In this document: positions 4,701-6,035 of the stretch, piece by piece
How the letters are laid out: the number at the start of each line of letters is the position of its first letter
Position numbering within the stretch: position 1 is the first letter of the stretch
Assembly: GCA_947459455.1 (NCBI GenBank)
Contig: CANHEC010000155.1
Coordinates: 1 to 6,035, forward strand
Direction of reading: 5' to 3'
DNA: 6,035 nucleotides
DNA from: Chitinophagaceae bacterium
Lineage (GTDB): Bacteria; Bacteroidota; Bacteroidia; Chitinophagales; Chitinophagaceae
Made by a program: the position numbers and the translations under genes
Notes under the pieces: model-generated
The model's input: only the letters and a program-made list of their open reading frames with translations
The model's database searches: none
Told to the model about the DNA's origin: nothing

Positions 4701-4727
4701 AACTATATTTATAGTTTATAAACTATA
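4701..4727 (+). promoter_or_regulatory. Double-dyad operator for the BlaI-like repressor
   Basis: The half-site AACTATA occurs three times in alternating orientation: 4701-4707 (plus), 4710-4716 (minus, TATAGTT) and 4721-4727 (plus). Halves 1 and 2 make a perfect dyad (spacer 2 bp), halves 2 and 3 a perfect 18-bp palindrome, TATAGTTTATAAACTATA (spacer 4 bp). The dyad centres are 10 bp apart. The site lies 10 bp before the repressor gene and overlaps its -7 element, as expected for autorepression. BlaI/MecI family members bind AT-rich TA-containing dyads as dimers. Confidence 0.8.
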
Positions 4728-4733
4728 GATTTG
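4726..4733 (+). promoter_or_regulatory. -7 promoter element of the blaI-like operon
   Basis: TAGATTTG is a full match to TAnnTTTG. Its first two bases are the last two of the operator. Transcription would start about at the ATG (4738), so the message may be leaderless or nearly so. No clear TTTG lies at -33; the operator occupies that space. Confidence 0.5.
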
Positions 4734-4737
4734 GTTT

Positions 4738-5103
4738 ATGGAAAAACAATTGACCCGGGCGGAGGAAGATATCATGCAGCAGCTTTGGGCACTGGGCCCC
4801 AGCTTTTTGCGGCCATTGGTAGATTCGTTTGGCAACAATGGACCGCACCAAAACACAGTAGCTACCATCCTGAAGACCCTGCATCACAAAGGGTTTGTAC
4901 AAATTGAAGCAATCGGGCGCAATCATCTGTATAAGCCCACTATCAGTAAGGAACAGTACGGCAAGCAAAGCGCCAATAAGCTGATCAATAATTATTTCAA
5001 AGGTTCCATTGGCGAGATGGTATCATTTTTTGCGCAGGACAAGCGTATTACAGTGCAGGAATTGGAGGAATTGCTGAATGAACTGAAAAAGCAACAGCCA
5101 TGA
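4738..5103 (+). CDS. blaI: BlaI/MecI/CopY-family transcriptional repressor
   Basis: This 121-residue protein is a dimeric winged-helix repressor. LTRAEEDIMQQLW at 5-17 is the standard first helix, the recognition region is around NTVATILKTLHHKGFV (39-54), and the wing lies around 55-68. Residues 71-121 form the helical dimerisation tail. In staphylococcal BlaI and MecI the sensor triggers cleavage at Asn101-Phe102 in this tail; by hand alignment the matching place here is MVSFFAQ (94-100), with Phe in the Asn position. The start is set by the family N-terminus; there is no Shine-Dalgarno sequence. The gene overlaps the downstream M56 protease gene by the four bases ATGA and should be translationally coupled to it. 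The dyads before the gene suggest autorepression. The regulated target beyond this operon is unknown; a link to beta-lactam resistance is not shown, as no beta-lactamase is in the window. Confidence 0.95.
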   Translation: MEKQLTRAEEDIMQQLWALGPSFLRPLVDSFGNNGPHQNTVATILKTLHHKGFVQIEAIGRNHLYKPTISKEQYGKQSANKLINNYFKGSIGEMVSFFAQDKRITVQELEELLNELKKQQP

Positions 5104-6035
5104 CACAAGCCTATTTTTCTGTTGCCTATATGATCGAGGCGCTGGCTGTCAGCGCCGTGTTGTTTGGTTGCTATTGGCTGCTGTACCGGCGCACGGCTCA
5201 GCATCGTTTCAACCGATGGTTGCTACTGGCGGTGCTTTGCCTGCCGTGGCTTTTTCCTTTGGTGCGGCTACCCTTGCCGGTAGGCGCTGCCGCAGACTTG
5301 CCATTGGTGTGGGATAACCTGCCTGTAGCCCCTGGCCAATGGTGGGACGATGCAAACATAACAGCAACTGAAGGCCATGATGGTGCATGGCATGGTAGGC
5401 TGAGTGTATGGTGGCTGGCATGGATACCCACGGTGTGGCTGGCGGTGCGGCATATACTTGGCTGGCGGCTGTTGCAGCAGCTTCGCCGGCATAGCATTCA
5501 ATACACGCAGCAAGGCTGCGTCATTTGGGTTAGCGAAGCAATAGGCACACCGTTTTCGTGGCGGCGGGCCGTGTATATGCCAAGTGGTATTTGGCAACAG
5601 CCCGAAGCCCGGCAAGCGGTACTGCTGCACGAGGCAGCTCATTTGCAGCAGGCTCATGCAGTCGATGTGTATCTAAGCCTGCTGGTACGTGCGGTGGGGT
5701 GGTGGAACCCTGTATGGTGGCTGACGCAACGGGAACTACGCATGGTACACGAATATGAAGCTGATGCTGCTGCCACACGGCACATAGATAAGTACCAATA
5801 TGCTGCACTACTGGTGCATGGCGGATGGGGTACAGCGCCGGTAGCCACTTCACATGCTTTCTTTCAATCACCGCTAAAAGCAAGAATAAAAATGATGATG
5901 AAGCAATCAACAACAAAGGCTTATTGGAAGCGTTGGCTGCTGCTTCCGGCGGCAGCATGCCTGCTATGGGTATTTAGCGTGGCTACCAAGCTGCCGGCAC
6001 AGCCAACCATGCTACAGCCACTGCGGGTGCTGATA
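5100..6035 (+). CDS. M56-family (BlaR1/MecR1-like) membrane metalloprotease, runs off right edge
   Basis: The sensor-protease partner of the upstream repressor: a membrane zinc protease that, on a signal, leads to repressor inactivation. The frame from the ATG at 5100 is open for 312 codons to the window end. Likely membrane segments are about 9-29, 39-57, 101-120 and 278-297. The zinc site is HEAAH at 177-181, with H186 and the later HEYEAD at 217-222 (E218 the probable third ligand), and WWNPVWWL at 201-208 is the family's conserved stretch between them. The start is fixed by the ATGA overlap and by the N-terminal membrane segment. Residues 298-312 begin the extracytoplasmic part; no penicillin-binding sensor domain is visible in what is present. 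The unusual Trp content is a property of this protein. The C-terminal domain, which would tell what is sensed, lies outside. Confidence 0.93.
   Translation, partial: MTQAYFSVAYMIEALAVSAVLFGCYWLLYRRTAQHRFNRWLLLAVLCLPWLFPLVRLPLPVGAAADLPLVWDNLPVAPGQWWDDANITATEGHDGAWHGRLSVWWLAWIPTVWLAVRHILGWRLLQQLRRHSIQYTQQGCVIWVSEAIGTPFSWRRAVYMPSGIWQQPEARQAVLLHEAAHLQQAHAVDVYLSLLVRAVGWWNPVWWLTQRELRMVHEYEADAAATRHIDKYQYAALLVHGGWGTAPVATSHAFFQSPLKARIKMMMKQSTTKAYWKRWLLLPAAACLLWVFSVATKLPAQPTMLQPLRVLI

Overview
The window looks like chromosomal DNA of a member of the Bacteroidota, most likely close to the Chitinophagaceae (genus not determinable). Reasons: the coding regions are moderately GC-rich, strong Shine-Dalgarno sequences are largely absent, several gene starts are preceded by the Bacteroidota -7 promoter element (TAnnTTTG or a one-base-shorter form), and the gene types (a BlaI-M56 sensor pair, a free-standing four-helix-bundle/S23 protein, a periplasmic FKBP with a basic Pro/Ala linker) are common in that phylum. 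No rRNA, tRNA, insertion sequence, phage gene or CRISPR array is visible.

Layout. (1) 1-435, minus strand: N-terminal part of an aspartate kinase, running off the left edge. (2) 436-593: divergent promoter region with two short heptamer duplications. (3) 594-1610, plus: complete class I fructose-1,6-bisphosphatase (fbp). (4) 1611-1887: intergenic region filled by two degenerate short tandem arrays, first period 6, then period 7 changing to period 8, followed by a promoter. (5) 1888-3421, plus: a probable two-gene operon of an ABC-2-type ATPase subunit without its permease and a secreted FKBP-type prolyl isomerase 22 bp later, closed by a clear intrinsic terminator at 3457-3493. (6) 3532-3882: a lower-GC S23/IVP four-helix-bundle protein. 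(7) 4114-4638: a YfiT/DinB-superfamily metal-dependent transferase or hydrolase whose start codon sits in the register of another hexamer array. (8) 4738-6035: a BlaI/MecI-type repressor overlapping (ATGA) an M56/BlaR1-type membrane metalloprotease that runs off the right edge, preceded by two overlapping dyads sharing one half-site.

The genes are mostly unrelated housekeeping and accessory units: amino-acid biosynthesis (aspartate kinase), gluconeogenesis (Fbp), export or envelope functions (ABC ATPase, FKBP), and a sensor-repressor pair expected to work as one circuit, with the M56 protease inactivating the BlaI-like repressor on a signal. The two most interesting non-genic signals are the family of degenerate NATC-core tandem arrays (periods 6, 7 and 8) in four successive intergenic regions, with a consistent orientation relative to the flanking genes, and the compact three-half-site operator overlapping the promoter of the BlaI-like gene. 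I see no clearly new multi-gene defence or mobile system here.
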